Positions 1 through 9,233 of a stretch of 64,000 nt of DNA are shown here, piece by piece. The notes beneath the pieces are model-generated. The model was given only the letters and a program-made list of their open reading frames with translations. It made no database searches and was not told the DNA's origin. The DNA comes from JBFWRK01 sp050248955 (GTDB lineage: Bacteria; Actinomycetota; Acidimicrobiia; Acidimicrobiales; Ilumatobacteraceae). Position 1 is the stretch's first letter; every line of letters starts with the position of its first letter. The position numbers and the translations under genes are program-made. Where the stretch lies: NCBI GenBank assembly GCA_050248955.1, contig JBFWRK010000002.1, positions 186,001 through 250,000 on the forward strand, given 5' to 3'.

Positions 1-2
1 AC

Positions 3-2087
3 CCCCTGTGGTGCGTCGTGCTCGACGGGTTCGATCCCGACCAGGAACGCGTCCGCGAAGCATTGATGGCCCTGGCTGACGGCCGCGTCGGCGTCGGAGG
101 CGCGACGCTCGCCGGTCACCCCGGTGAGCGCCGTTGGACGGTCGCCGGCGGTGTGTACCAGGGTGAGGGGGCCGAGACGCACCTCTTGTCGGGACCCGTG
201 GGGTTCCACCTGCCGTATCGCATCGAGCCCGGCGCCGCGCTCCGGCGCGTCCTCGACCTGCGAACCGGTGTGCTCTGGGAGCATGCCGTCGCCGACGCCG
301 GGCCGGTGCAGGCCCTGCGATTCTCGTCGATCGCCCGCCCTGGTCTCTCGGTGATGCGGGCGCGCTGCCCCGATTCGCGCACCGGGCCCTTGCTCCGGCC
401 ATCGACCGACGGCGCCGTCGCCGAGGAAGGCGTCGATGGCGAAGTCGCCTGGATGAGCGCAGCGGGCGCGTCGGGCCTGACCGGTGGGATGGTCGCAGCG
501 GCGCACGAGGTGAGGACGGCGGACGGCCAGGGAACCGTCGCGGATCGCGTCGTGGCGTACGAGGGCCATGGCGAACGGCTGCCCGTCCCGGACGTCGCGG
601 TATGCCGCGCCCGCGAAGCGGCAGCCACCGGCTTCGCCGACCTGCTCGCCGAACACCGTCAGGCGTGGACGAGCCGGTGGGAGGACGCGGACATCCGCAT
701 TGAGGGGGACGACGCGCTGCAGCTGGCCACCAGGTTCGCCATGTACCACCTGATGTCCTCGGTCCCCGAGGAGGGTGAGGCTGCGGTCGGCGCCAGGGGA
801 CTCACCGGCGAGGGCTATCGCGGCCACGTCTTCTGGGACGCGGACACCTTCACGCTCCCCTTCCTCGCGGCCACGCGGCCCGCTGCCGCGCGGGCGATGT
901 TGGAGTACCGGCTTCGGCGCCTCCCCGCCGCCCAGGCGATCGCCCGAGCGAACGGCCGGGCGGGTGCGCGCTTCCCATGGGAATCTGCGCGGTCGGGCGC
1001 GGACGTCACGCCGAGCTCCGCCCGTGACCGGACGGGGCGGCTCGTTCCGATCCGAACCGGACTCCTGGAGGAGCACATCGCCGCCCAGGTCGCATGGGCC
1101 GCCTGCTTCTACACGGACTGGACCGGCGACGAGGAGTTCGCCTGTGGGCCCGGTCTCCGCCTGCTCGTCGAGACCGCACGCTACTGGCGATCCCGCATCC
1201 GCATGGGGAGGGACGGCACCGGGCACATCTACGGCGTCATCGGCCCTGACGAGTACCACGAACCGGTCGACGACAACGCGTTCACCAACGTGATGGCTCG
1301 CTGGAATCTGCGCACGGCCGCCGACGCCGTCGAAGTCGCGCCGACGGGAGCCCAGGACGTGGACGTCGCCGAGATCGCAGGCTGGCGGGAGGCGGCAGAC
1401 GCGCTGGTCGACGGGTTCGACCCTCACACCGGCGTGTACGAGCAGTTCGCAGGATTCAACCGGCTGGAGTCGCTGCTCATCGCGGAGGTCGCGCCCCGGC
1501 GCCCGATCGCCGCCGATCTGCTGCTGGGTGCCCGTCGCGTCCATGGTGCCCAGGTGTTGAAGCAGGCCGACGTGCTGATGCTCCACCATCTGATCCCCGA
1601 CCACGTCGCGCCGGGCACGCTCGCGGCGAACCTGCGCTTCTACGAGCCGCGCACGGCGCACGGCAGCTCGCTCTCGCCGCCGATCCACGCGTCGCTGTTC
1701 GCCCGAGTGGGCGACCACGACCGAGCGCTGGACGCGCTGCGGATCGCGGCTCGGATGGACCTCGACGACCTCACCGAGACCACCGCGAGCGGGCTCCACC
1801 TCGCGACCATGGGGGGTCTCTGGCAGGCGTTCGCCTTCGGCTTCGCCGGCCTGCGTGCCAACGCGGACCGTCTCCACGTCGACCCGCATCATCCTCCCGC
1901 GTGGAGCGGGCTGGAAGTGCGAGTGACGTACCGGGGCAGCCACGTGCGAGTTCGCACCGAGCCCTCGCTCCTCACGATCCACGCCGACCCACCGGCTGCC
2001 GTGTCCGTCGGATCCGCGCCGTACACCGCGGGACCGGCCGGTTTGCAGTTCTCGGCCCGCGGTCCGAACTGGGAGGTCATCACATGA
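3..2087 (+). CDS. Glycoside hydrolase family 65 (maltose/kojibiose phosphorylase-like), 5' end outside window
   Basis: Inverting disaccharide phosphorylase that splits an alpha-glucosyl disaccharide with phosphate to give beta-glucose-1-phosphate; cytoplasmic. Visible: the (alpha/alpha)6 catalytic core with GPDEYHE near 1245-1265, whose Glu is the family's general acid, and the phosphate-site motifs KQADVL and HGSSLS near 1560-1680. The C-terminal beta-sandwich follows. The frame stays open to the window's left edge (codons before the GTG at 18 read PLWCVV), and family members start with a W..DGFD-like motif, so the true start lies upstream; 694 residues are visible against roughly 750-800 usual. 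The stop overlaps the universal stress gene by 4 bp (ATGA). Which disaccharide is used cannot be told from sequence alone. Confidence 0.88.
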   Translation, partial: PLWCVVLDGFDPDQERVREALMALADGRVGVGGATLAGHPGERRWTVAGGVYQGEGAETHLLSGPVGFHLPYRIEPGAALRRVLDLRTGVLWEHAVADAGPVQALRFSSIARPGLSVMRARCPDSRTGPLLRPSTDGAVAEEGVDGEVAWMSAAGASGLTGGMVAAAHEVRTADGQGTVADRVVAYEGHGERLPVPDVAVCRAREAAATGFADLLAEHRQAWTSRWEDADIRIEGDDALQLATRFAMYHLMSSVPEEGEAAVGARGLTGEGYRGHVFWDADTFTLPFLAATRPAAARAMLEYRLRRLPAAQAIARANGRAGARFPWESARSGADVTPSSARDRTGRLVPIRTGLLEEHIAAQVAWAACFYTDWTGDEEFACGPGLRLLVETARYWRSRIRMGRDGTGHIYGVIGPDEYHEPVDDNAFTNVMARWNLRTAADAVEVAPTGAQDVDVAEIAGWREAADALVDGFDPHTGVYEQFAGFNRLESLLIAEVAPRRPIAADLLLGARRVHGAQVLKQADVLMLHHLIPDHVAPGTLAANLRFYEPRTAHGSSLSPPIHASLFARVGDHDRALDALRIAARMDLDDLTETTASGLHLATMGGLWQAFAFGFAGLRANADRLHVDPHHPPAWSGLEVRVTYRGSHVRVRTEPSLLTIHADPPAAVSVGSAPYTAGPAGLQFSARGPNWEVIT

Positions 2088-2854
2088 CGACGATCCTTGC
2101 TGCGATCGACGACTCGGCCGCCGCCAAGCCCGTTCTGGCGACCGCGCTCGCGCTGGCACCCGCCCTGGACGCGCACGTGGTGGCGGTGCACGTGGCCAAC
2201 GCCGACAGCGACGGCCGGACGACCGAGGCGACGGCAAGAGCGATGCACGTCCCGCTCCGCCGGCTCGTGGGTGACCCCTTCGAGCAGATCCGCCATCTCA
2301 CCGATGACGACGACGTCGTCGCCGTGGTGCTCGGCACGCGGGCCCGACCCGCCGGACGCCGCCCGGCCGGGCACCTCGCGCTGGCCCTGGCGGGCGTGAT
2401 CGCCAAGCCGGTCGTGATGGTGCCGCCCGAGGCGAGCCCCCCGGCGCGGGTCAGACGCGTCCTCGTCGCCATGGAGGGAACGCCACGGAACGCGCGCGAC
2501 ATGCTGCGGACGATCGAGCTCGGGGCGGCGGCGGACCTGGAGCTCGTCGTCGTGCACGTCGATGACGAGGACTCCATCCCGAGCTTCTGCGACCAGGTCC
2601 AGTACGAGACCCAGGCCTACGCGAACGAGTTCCTGGCCCGATACTGCCCCGGCGCGCCCGAGGCCCGCCTCGTGCTGCGGATCGGCATGCCCGTCGACGA
2701 GATCCTCACCGCCGCCGACGACGTCGCGCCCGACATGCTCGCCATCGGGTGGCCTCAGACCGACGATCCCGCTCGCGGTGAGGTTGCTCGCGAGATCCTC
2801 AACCGCAGCCGGCTCCCCGTCCTCCTCGTGGCCGTCACGAACCGCCACACCTGA
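2084..2854 (+). CDS. Universal stress protein, tandem UspA domains
   Basis: 256-residue protein made of two UspA-like domains: about residues 1-120 starting MTTILAAIDDS, and 125-256 starting VRRVLVAMEG and ending with the typical LPVLLVAV strand. UspA proteins are cytoplasmic stress or dormancy proteins, some binding ATP; the usual ATP-binding GxxGxxxxG(S/T) stretch is poorly preserved in both halves (GTRARPAGRRPAG in the first), so nucleotide binding is doubtful. Start ATG is fixed by the 4-bp overlap with the GH65 stop, which implies one transcript. Its place next to a phosphorylase, AdhE and triacylglycerol synthase fits an energy-limitation setting (inference). Confidence 0.85.
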   Translation: MTTILAAIDDSAAAKPVLATALALAPALDAHVVAVHVANADSDGRTTEATARAMHVPLRRLVGDPFEQIRHLTDDDDVVAVVLGTRARPAGRRPAGHLALALAGVIAKPVVMVPPEASPPARVRRVLVAMEGTPRNARDMLRTIELGAAADLELVVVHVDDEDSIPSFCDQVQYETQAYANEFLARYCPGAPEARLVLRIGMPVDEILTAADDVAPDMLAIGWPQTDDPARGEVAREILNRSRLPVLLVAVTNRHT

Positions 2855-2925
2855 TAGCCACCCGGCTCATCGGGGTGTGACCAATGCATCTAGTCCGCTG
2901 CCCGGGATCGTCGTCTGCTTGACCC

Positions 2926-5529
2926 GTGACGACCATTGCCACCTCTCCCACCACCGCGGCCCCGTCGGGGCTGCCCCCCGCCCGCTGCGCCGAGCTCGAC
3001 CAGGTGGTGGCGCGGGCGCGGAGCGCCGCTGACGCGTTCCGCGACCTCGATCAGACCGCTGTCGACCGCATCGTCCAGGCCATGGTCGTCGCCGGTCTCG
3101 AGCACGCCGTCGAGCTCGCCCTGCTTGCCGTCGAGGAGACCGGCTTCGGGGTCATCGAGGACAAGGTGGTGAAGAACTACGTCGCGACCGAGTTCCTCTA
3201 CGACTACCTGCGCGGCAAGAAGTCGGCCGGAGTGATCGACGAGGATGCCGAGGCCGGCCTGCAGTGGATCGCCGAGCCGATCGGCGTCGTGATGGCGATC
3301 ACGCCGGTCACCAACCCGACCTCGACCGTGCTGTTCAAGGCGATCGTGGCCGCCAAGACCCGCAACGCGATCATGTTCCGGCCGTCGCCACGGGCGGTGC
3401 GCTGCGCCGAACGCTCGGCCGAGATCCTGCGCGAGGCGGGTGAAGCCGCGGGGCTACCGCCCGGCGCGATCCAGGTGATCCCCGATGCCGACCACGCGGT
3501 GACCCACCACCTCTTCCACCACCCCGGCATCGACTTCATCTGGACGACCGGCGGCCCCAAGATCGTCGCCCTCGCCAACAGCGCCGGGAAGCCGGCGATC
3601 AGCGTCGGGCCGGGCAACGCACCCGTGTACCTGCATCGCAGCGCCGACGTACCGATGGCGGTCGTCGACATCCTGATCTCCAAGACGTTCGACGCCTCCG
3701 TGATCTGCCCCGCCGAGCAGACCTGCGTCGTCGACGCAGCGATCTACGACGCCGTCGTCACCGAGTTCGAGCGGATGGGCGCCAAGGTGCTCGCAGCCGA
3801 CGAGGTGGACCGTCTGAGCGGGTTCGTGTTCGGCTGCGACAACGTGGTCAACCCAGCGGCGCTCGGTCAGCCGGCCGCCGTGCTCGCCCGCGAGGCGGGC
3901 ATCGACGTCCCCGACGAGGTGAAGGTGCTCGTCGCGCCGCTGCCGAGCGACCTCGCGGAGCTCGCCGCGCACCCGCTCGTGCACGAGAAGCTCATGCCGG
4001 TGCTCGGCCTCGTCAGGTCTGACAGCGTGGAGCACGCCGTGGATGCCTGCGTGCTCGTCACCGAGAGCGGCGGCCTGGGGCACACCTCGGCCGTCTACGC
4101 CCGTGACGAGGCCGCTGTGGATGCGTTCTCGAGCGCGGTGCGCACCGGCCGCATCCTGGTGAACGCTCCGACGGCGGTCGGCGCGCTGGGCGGCGTGTAC
4201 AACAACCTGACCCCGACGTTCTCGCTCGGATGTGGGACCTGGGGCGGCTCGCTGACTACCGAGAACGTCAACTACCGGCAGTTGCTCAACATCAAGGTCG
4301 TGAGCCGGCGGCGGACGCCACCGCAGTGGTTCCGGGTGCGCGGCGACGTGTTCGTCAACCCTGGCGCGCTCGACCAGCTGCGCGAGCTCGGCGCCGCCCA
4401 GGTGGTCATCGTCACCGACGGGGTGATGGACGCTCGTGGCGTCACCGAGGAGGTGCGCCGCCACCTCGACGGGGCGCGCAACGTCCGTGTGTTCGCCGAC
4501 GTGCCGATCGAGCCGGATGAGGCAGTGGTCAAGGCCGGGGTGGATCTCCTCGTACGGGTGCAGCCGGACGCGATCGTCGCGGTCGGCGGCGGGTCGGTGA
4601 TCGACGCCGCCAAGGTGATGCGCCTGCTGTACGAGCATCCGGAGTGCTCGCTGCACGACCTCTCGCTGCCCTTCCTCGACGCTCGCAAGCGCGTCGCCGA
4701 GTACCCGCAGGACCCCCATCGCGTGACGCTGGTGGCGATCCCCACCACGGCCGGCACGGGATCCGAGGTGTCGCCGGCGGCGGTGATCTCCAGCGCCGGC
4801 CGAAAGGTGAGCCTGGTCGACTACACGCTGGTGCCCGACATCGCCATCGTCGACCCGAACCTGACGCTCACGATGCCACCGTCGCTGACCGCCGACACCG
4901 GCATCGACGCGCTGACCCACGCCCTCGAGGCCGGCGTGTCGATCTTCGCCACGCCGTACACCGACGCGTTCTGCGTGCAGGCAGCGCGGCTCATCTTCGA
5001 CGCGCTGCCGAAGGCGTACGCAGACGGCGACGACCTCGCCGCCCGCACGGCGATGGCCAACGCGGCAACGATCGCCGGGCTGGCCTTCGCCAACGCCTTC
5101 GTCGGCGTGAACCACGCTCTCGCCCACGCCGTCGGTGCCCGCTTCGGGCTCTCGCACGGTCGGGTCAACGGGATCTTCCTGCCGCACGTCATGCGCTACA
5201 ACTCGGCGCTGCCGACGAAGTTCATGCCGGCACCCGGCTACGGCGCCTACGTCGCTCCCGAGAAGTACGCCATGCTCGGCTGGGTGCTGTTCGGTGGTCA
5301 CGGCCCCGACGAGCAGCGGCGCCGCCTCTTCACGCACGTCGACGAGCTGCTCACGACCGTGGGCATCCCGCGCACGCTGCGGGAGGCCGGCATCGACGCC
5401 GCTGAGTTCGAAGCGGCGATCCCCGAACTGCTGCGCACCGCGTTCGAGGATCCGAGCATCCGCACGAACCCGCGGATGCCGCTGCTGCGCGAGCTCGAGG
5501 GCCTGCTCCGCGCGGCCTACGGCGACTGA
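2926..5529 (+). CDS. adhE: Bifunctional acetaldehyde-CoA / alcohol dehydrogenase
   Basis: Reduces acetyl-CoA to acetaldehyde and then ethanol with two NADH, the classic fermentative redox sink, or runs in reverse. The 867-residue length matches the family. Residues about 1-445 are the CoA-acylating aldehyde dehydrogenase; the catalytic Cys261 sits in the local context SVICPAEQ. Residues about 455-867 are the iron-dependent alcohol dehydrogenase, with GGGSVIDAAK, the nucleotide-site segment PTTAGTGSEVSP and the metal-binding histidines in GIDALTHALEAG and HALAHAVGARFGLSHG (about 730). The GTG start has no clear Shine-Dalgarno sequence. 71 bp separate it from the stress gene, so it may have its own promoter. 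In an otherwise aerobic-looking gene set, AdhE suggests adaptation to oxygen limitation. Confidence 0.92.
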   Translation: MTTIATSPTTAAPSGLPPARCAELDQVVARARSAADAFRDLDQTAVDRIVQAMVVAGLEHAVELALLAVEETGFGVIEDKVVKNYVATEFLYDYLRGKKSAGVIDEDAEAGLQWIAEPIGVVMAITPVTNPTSTVLFKAIVAAKTRNAIMFRPSPRAVRCAERSAEILREAGEAAGLPPGAIQVIPDADHAVTHHLFHHPGIDFIWTTGGPKIVALANSAGKPAISVGPGNAPVYLHRSADVPMAVVDILISKTFDASVICPAEQTCVVDAAIYDAVVTEFERMGAKVLAADEVDRLSGFVFGCDNVVNPAALGQPAAVLAREAGIDVPDEVKVLVAPLPSDLAELAAHPLVHEKLMPVLGLVRSDSVEHAVDACVLVTESGGLGHTSAVYARDEAAVDAFSSAVRTGRILVNAPTAVGALGGVYNNLTPTFSLGCGTWGGSLTTENVNYRQLLNIKVVSRRRTPPQWFRVRGDVFVNPGALDQLRELGAAQVVIVTDGVMDARGVTEEVRRHLDGARNVRVFADVPIEPDEAVVKAGVDLLVRVQPDAIVAVGGGSVIDAAKVMRLLYEHPECSLHDLSLPFLDARKRVAEYPQDPHRVTLVAIPTTAGTGSEVSPAAVISSAGRKVSLVDYTLVPDIAIVDPNLTLTMPPSLTADTGIDALTHALEAGVSIFATPYTDAFCVQAARLIFDALPKAYADGDDLAARTAMANAATIAGLAFANAFVGVNHALAHAVGARFGLSHGRVNGIFLPHVMRYNSALPTKFMPAPGYGAYVAPEKYAMLGWVLFGGHGPDEQRRRLFTHVDELLTTVGIPRTLREAGIDAAEFEAAIPELLRTAFEDPSIRTNPRMPLLRELEGLLRAAYGD

Positions 5530-5548
5530 CCGTCGCGCAGCAGGATCG

Positions 5549-5616
5549 CGGCCGTCAGCGACTGACGGCCGTCAGCAAATGACGGTCGTCAGCGAATGAC
5601 CGCCGTCAACCGATTG
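5549..5616. repeat. Four-unit 17-bp tandem repeat between convergent genes
   Basis: Units at 5549-5565, 5566-5582, 5583-5599 and 5600-5616. The first is CGGCCGTCAGCGACTGA; units 2 and 3 differ at one to three positions, the fourth is more diverged. A further partial copy (TCGTCAGCGGATGG) coincides with the end of the WS/DGAT gene. The array fills the gap between the convergent adhE and WS/DGAT genes. No function is evident; it lacks a terminator-like hairpin. Confidence 0.8.
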
Positions 5617-5625
5617 GGGGGGTCG

Positions 5626-7248
5626 TCAGCGGATGGCGACAGCCAGCCGCCGGAAGGCATCGGCGAAGCCGTCGACGATCTGCTCGTGGTCGGGGACGAG
5701 GTCGGCGTCGCAGGCGATCCCCACGAACACCTTGCCGTCGTAGCTGTAGATGGTGAACGACATCGGTTGGTTGCCGGACAGTGGCGCCCAGCCGACCATT
5801 CCCTCCACCTTCTCACCGGCCAGGTAGACGGGGACCGGAGGGCCGGGGACGTTCGTCAGCACCCCGATCGCCCGGTTGGCGAGGAGGTCGACCGACGCCT
5901 GGTAGATCGTCTTGCTGAACCCGGAGATGATCTCCTGGATGAGGAACGCGACGGCCGCCTCGTGGCCGTTCTTGATGCGGCCCATCCTGCTCTGGACCAC
6001 GTCGAGGACGGCCAACGGGTCGGCGACGTCGGTCGGCAGCTCGAGCTGCACGATCGCGAAGCTGTTGCCCAGATCCTCGGGCAGCGTGAGGTCGAGCGGC
6101 TTCAGGTTGACCGGGATCATCCAGTTCACCGACGCGCACGAGCTGTTGTGCCGCGCGAGGTAGGCGTGCAAGGTGCCGGCGACGCAGGTGACCAGCACGT
6201 CGTTCACCGTGGCGTCGTTGGCGCGAGCGACCTCCTTCACGCGCGCGAGCGGCAGCGGCGCCGACCAGGCAACAGCCTTGCGGGTGCCGACCGGACCGCT
6301 CCAACACGCCGTGTCGTTGCGTGTGCCGATCAGGAGCTTGCGGGCGAAGTCGACATCGCCGGGCGCTGCGGAGAAGAGGTCGACCAGTGGCCCGCTGCCA
6401 GGCAGCCTCGGGCGCATCGCCGAGCGCAGCCATGACGCGGTCGACCCGACGGCGGCAGCAGCCATCGTCGCCGCGCTGTGGGCGGCGCCGACGGGATTCG
6501 TCACGGCCGTCCCGGCAAGGTCGATCGACTTGCCCGCGGCGTTCGCCGCGGCGTGCCCGAGCGTCTGGCCCAGCGCGCCGATCCGCTCGATCGCGCCGCC
6601 GAGCGGGTCGATGACGGCGTCGCCGACGGGGCCGACCACCTCGCTCGTGAGATCGGCGAGCTCCCACACGACCGACGCCGCGCCGGCTCGGAGCTGCTCG
6701 CCCAACGGCTTGCCAGGCCCCTGCGCCTTGGCGGCGTGCAGCTGCACTGCCGGGCCGATGATCGCCCCACCTTCCGGGGCAGCGTCGAACAGGCTCATCG
6801 CCAGCTGGACCATGCGGATCCCGTCGGCGATGGCGTGGTGGGTTCGCGTGACGATCGCGCTGCCTCCCTTGAACCCGTCGACGCAGAACATGCGCCACAG
6901 CGGTCGGTCCCGATCGAGCGGCGTCGTCCGCTGCGAGGCGATCAGATCCTGCAGCTCGGCGTCGCCCCCCGGTTCGGGGAGCTCGACGTGGGTGATGTGC
7001 GACGAGAAGTCCTCGCCGGATCGCTCCTCCCAGTACCAGGCGCCGTCGTCACCCCGCACGACCACGCTCCGGAAGACGCGGTAGCGGTCCCACAACCGCT
7101 CCCGGGCGACGGCGTGGAAGCGCTCCCAGTCGATCGGCGTGGCCGTCCAGACCAACGAGTCGACCACCATCAAGTTGGTCGGCCTGTCCATCTCCAGCCA
7201 CAGCGCGTCCTGCACGCCCAAGCGCTGGCGTTCACTCATCGCCTTCAT
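5626..7248 (-). CDS. Wax ester synthase / diacylglycerol acyltransferase (WS/DGAT) with long Ala/Gly-rich insert
   Basis: Esterifies acyl-CoA to diacylglycerol or fatty alcohol, forming storage lipid at the membrane and lipid droplet. The N-terminal acyltransferase half carries the catalytic HHxxxDG motif (HHAIADG, about residue 136). The C-terminal half has the conserved PVNLKP and NVPGPP segments. At 540 residues it is about 80 longer than usual: an Ala/Gly/Val-rich stretch at roughly 185-300 sits between the two halves. Start chosen at ATG 7248 because GGAGAG lies 4 nt upstream; longer open frames to 7419 have no such site. It is divergent from an acyl-CoA ligase, whose product could be its substrate. 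Confidence 0.87.
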   Translation of the reverse strand: MKAMSERQRLGVQDALWLEMDRPTNLMVVDSLVWTATPIDWERFHAVARERLWDRYRVFRSVVVRGDDGAWYWEERSGEDFSSHITHVELPEPGGDAELQDLIASQRTTPLDRDRPLWRMFCVDGFKGGSAIVTRTHHAIADGIRMVQLAMSLFDAAPEGGAIIGPAVQLHAAKAQGPGKPLGEQLRAGAASVVWELADLTSEVVGPVGDAVIDPLGGAIERIGALGQTLGHAAANAAGKSIDLAGTAVTNPVGAAHSAATMAAAAVGSTASWLRSAMRPRLPGSGPLVDLFSAAPGDVDFARKLLIGTRNDTACWSGPVGTRKAVAWSAPLPLARVKEVARANDATVNDVLVTCVAGTLHAYLARHNSSCASVNWMIPVNLKPLDLTLPEDLGNSFAIVQLELPTDVADPLAVLDVVQSRMGRIKNGHEAAVAFLIQEIISGFSKTIYQASVDLLANRAIGVLTNVPGPPVPVYLAGEKVEGMVGWAPLSGNQPMSFTIYSYDGKVFVGIACDADLVPDHEQIVDGFADAFRRLAVAIR

Positions 7249-7366
7249 CGCTCTCTCCGGTCCCCGATCGTCGAGAACATGATCGTCCGACCCGGACCGC
7301 AGCGACCAGGGTCGATCGTCACCACGTCCACGACCGTACGCCGCGCGCGATGGGCCGAATTCCTCA

Positions 7367-7395
7367 CGCAGTGACCTACGGCCCTGGTCACTGCG
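7367..7395. promoter_or_regulatory. Inverted repeat in the divergent WS/DGAT - acyl-CoA ligase promoter
   Basis: Perfect 10-bp arms CGCAGTGACC and GGTCACTGCG around a 9-nt spacer (TACGGCCCT). It sits 41 bp before the ligase start and 118 bp before the WS/DGAT start, so one dimeric regulator could act on both genes. The spacer belongs to an 11-mer CCTACGGCCCT that is nearly repeated upstream of the alcohol dehydrogenase at 25564. The regulator is not identified. Confidence 0.5.
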
Positions 7396-7436
7396 AGGCC
7401 GGTGCGTGACGATCGTCATGAGGGAAGGAGTCTCCC

Positions 7437-9227
7437 GTGAACGTCATCGAGGGAGGGCCGCTGACGCCGTTGCCGAACGACGCGCATCTGCTGCGTCCGT
7501 TGCTGGATCTGGCCGAGCAGGACCCGAAGTTTCCGATCGCTGCTGTGCGCGTGGGCGACCAGTTCGTCGATGTGCCGGTGAGCGAGTTCGCCAGTCGAGT
7601 GCGCAGGCTCGCGAAGGGTCTCGTCGCAGCCGGCGTGATGCCCGGGGACCGGGTTGCACTCATGGCGCACACCCGACTCGAGTGGTTGCTCGTCGACTAC
7701 GCGACGCTGCTCGCGGGCGGGGTGACCGTGCCGATCTACGACACGTCGTCGGCCGAGCAACTGCAATGGATCGTCAGTGACAGCGGTTCGGTGGTGCTCG
7801 TGGTCGAGACCGCGGCGATGCGCGAGACGTTCGAGTGGATGTCCGATCAGCTCCCTGAGTGCCGTCGTGTGGTGACGATCGACGAGGGTGGGCTCGACGA
7901 GCTCGAACGCGAGGGCGTCGACGTGAGCGAGACGACGATCGACGAGCGCCTTGCTGCACTGCAGGTCGACGCGCTGGCGACGATCGTGTACACCTCGGGC
8001 ACCACGGGCCGGCCGAAGGGCTGCATGCTCACGCACCGCAACCTGCACACCAACGTCAAGCAGAGCCTCGATGCGATCGGTCCGGCGCTGCAGCCGGGCG
8101 ACAGCGCGCTGCTCTTCCTGCCGCTCGCCCACTCGCTGACCAAGACCACTGCGTTGTTCGTCACGGAGAGCGGGATCCGTGAAGCGTTCGCGACGGACAT
8201 CCCCCACCTGCCGGAAGAACTGGAGATGGTCCGGCCGACGCTGATCTGCGCGGTGCCCAGGATCTTCGAGAAGGTGTACAACTCCGCGCGCCACCACGCC
8301 CACAGCGAGCACAAGGGTTGGATCTTCGATCGGGCCGTCGACGTCGCCATTCGCTGGTCGCGTGAGCGGGCCAACGGTCGGGTGATGCCATGGACCAATG
8401 CGGCTCACGCGTTCTTCGGCCGGCTCGTGTACGGCAAGATCCGCAAGGCCCTCGGCGGCAACCTGCGCCTGGCGTTCAGCGGCGGCGCACCCCTCGGGGA
8501 ACGTCTGACCCACTTCTTCGCCGGCATCGGGCTCGACATCTACGAGGGATACGGCCTCACCGAGACCGGACCGACGCTCACCGTCAACCGGCCAGGAGCG
8601 TGGAAGCCGGGCACGGTCGGGCGACCGGTCGCGGGCACGTCGATCCGCATCGCGCCTGACGGCGAGATCCTCGCCAAGGGGCCGCAGGTGTTCGCCGGCT
8701 ACTGGCACAACCCGGCGGCGACGGCCGCGACCTTCGATGACGACGGGTGGTTCCTCACCGGCGACATCGGCGAGATCGATGCCGACGGGTACCTGTGGAT
8801 CACCGGGCGCAAGAAGGAGCTGCTCGTCACCGCGGCGGGCAAGAACGTCGCGCCGGCGCCGCTCGAGGATCGGTTGCGCAGCCACGAGCTGATCAGCCAG
8901 GCGGTCGTCGTCGGCGATCAGCGGCCGTTCATCGCCGCGCTCGTCACGATCGACGAGCCCGCCTTCGGGCAGTGGGCCAAGGAGCATGGCCACGACACGG
9001 AGTCGGTTGCCGACCTCCGAGAGGCGGATGAGCTGCGGTCCGTGGTCCAGTCGGCCGTCGACGAGGCCAACCGTTCGGTCTCCCTCGCCGAGTCGATCCG
9101 CAAGTTCATGATCCTGCCACGCGACCTGAGCATCGAGGCAGACGAGCTCACGCCGACGCTCAAGGTACGGCGAGCGATCGTCGAGAAGACCTACGCCGAC
9201 CTCATCGACTCGATCTACGCACGGTGA
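7437..9227 (+). CDS. Long-chain acyl-CoA synthetase (AMP-forming, FadD15-like)
   Basis: Activates fatty acids to acyl-CoA via an acyl-AMP intermediate. 596 residues with the P-loop YTSGTTGRPKG (about 184-194), the Y.GYGLTE adenine-binding motif (YEGYGLTETGP), the hinge-region GWFLTGDIGEIDADGYLWI and the C-terminal ITGRKKELLVTAAGKNV with the catalytic lysine region. Start at GTG 7437 is supported by GGAAGGAG 6 nt upstream. Divergent from the WS/DGAT gene and 6 bp ahead of a GNAT acetyltransferase gene, so the three look like one lipid-activation and storage unit. Confidence 0.88.
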   Translation: MNVIEGGPLTPLPNDAHLLRPLLDLAEQDPKFPIAAVRVGDQFVDVPVSEFASRVRRLAKGLVAAGVMPGDRVALMAHTRLEWLLVDYATLLAGGVTVPIYDTSSAEQLQWIVSDSGSVVLVVETAAMRETFEWMSDQLPECRRVVTIDEGGLDELEREGVDVSETTIDERLAALQVDALATIVYTSGTTGRPKGCMLTHRNLHTNVKQSLDAIGPALQPGDSALLFLPLAHSLTKTTALFVTESGIREAFATDIPHLPEELEMVRPTLICAVPRIFEKVYNSARHHAHSEHKGWIFDRAVDVAIRWSRERANGRVMPWTNAAHAFFGRLVYGKIRKALGGNLRLAFSGGAPLGERLTHFFAGIGLDIYEGYGLTETGPTLTVNRPGAWKPGTVGRPVAGTSIRIAPDGEILAKGPQVFAGYWHNPAATAATFDDDGWFLTGDIGEIDADGYLWITGRKKELLVTAAGKNVAPAPLEDRLRSHELISQAVVVGDQRPFIAALVTIDEPAFGQWAKEHGHDTESVADLREADELRSVVQSAVDEANRSVSLAESIRKFMILPRDLSIEADELTPTLKVRRAIVEKTYADLIDSIYAR

Positions 9228-9233
9228 ACGACG

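Noticed and set aside
3454..5337. Long minus-strand open frames opposite adhE, the acyl-CoA ligase, the second hydroxylase large subunit, the STAND gene and the CotH gene
   Set aside because: They are by-products of GC-biased third positions on the sense genes. Their translations are Arg/His/Asp-rich with no family motif, and the sense frames are clearly coding.
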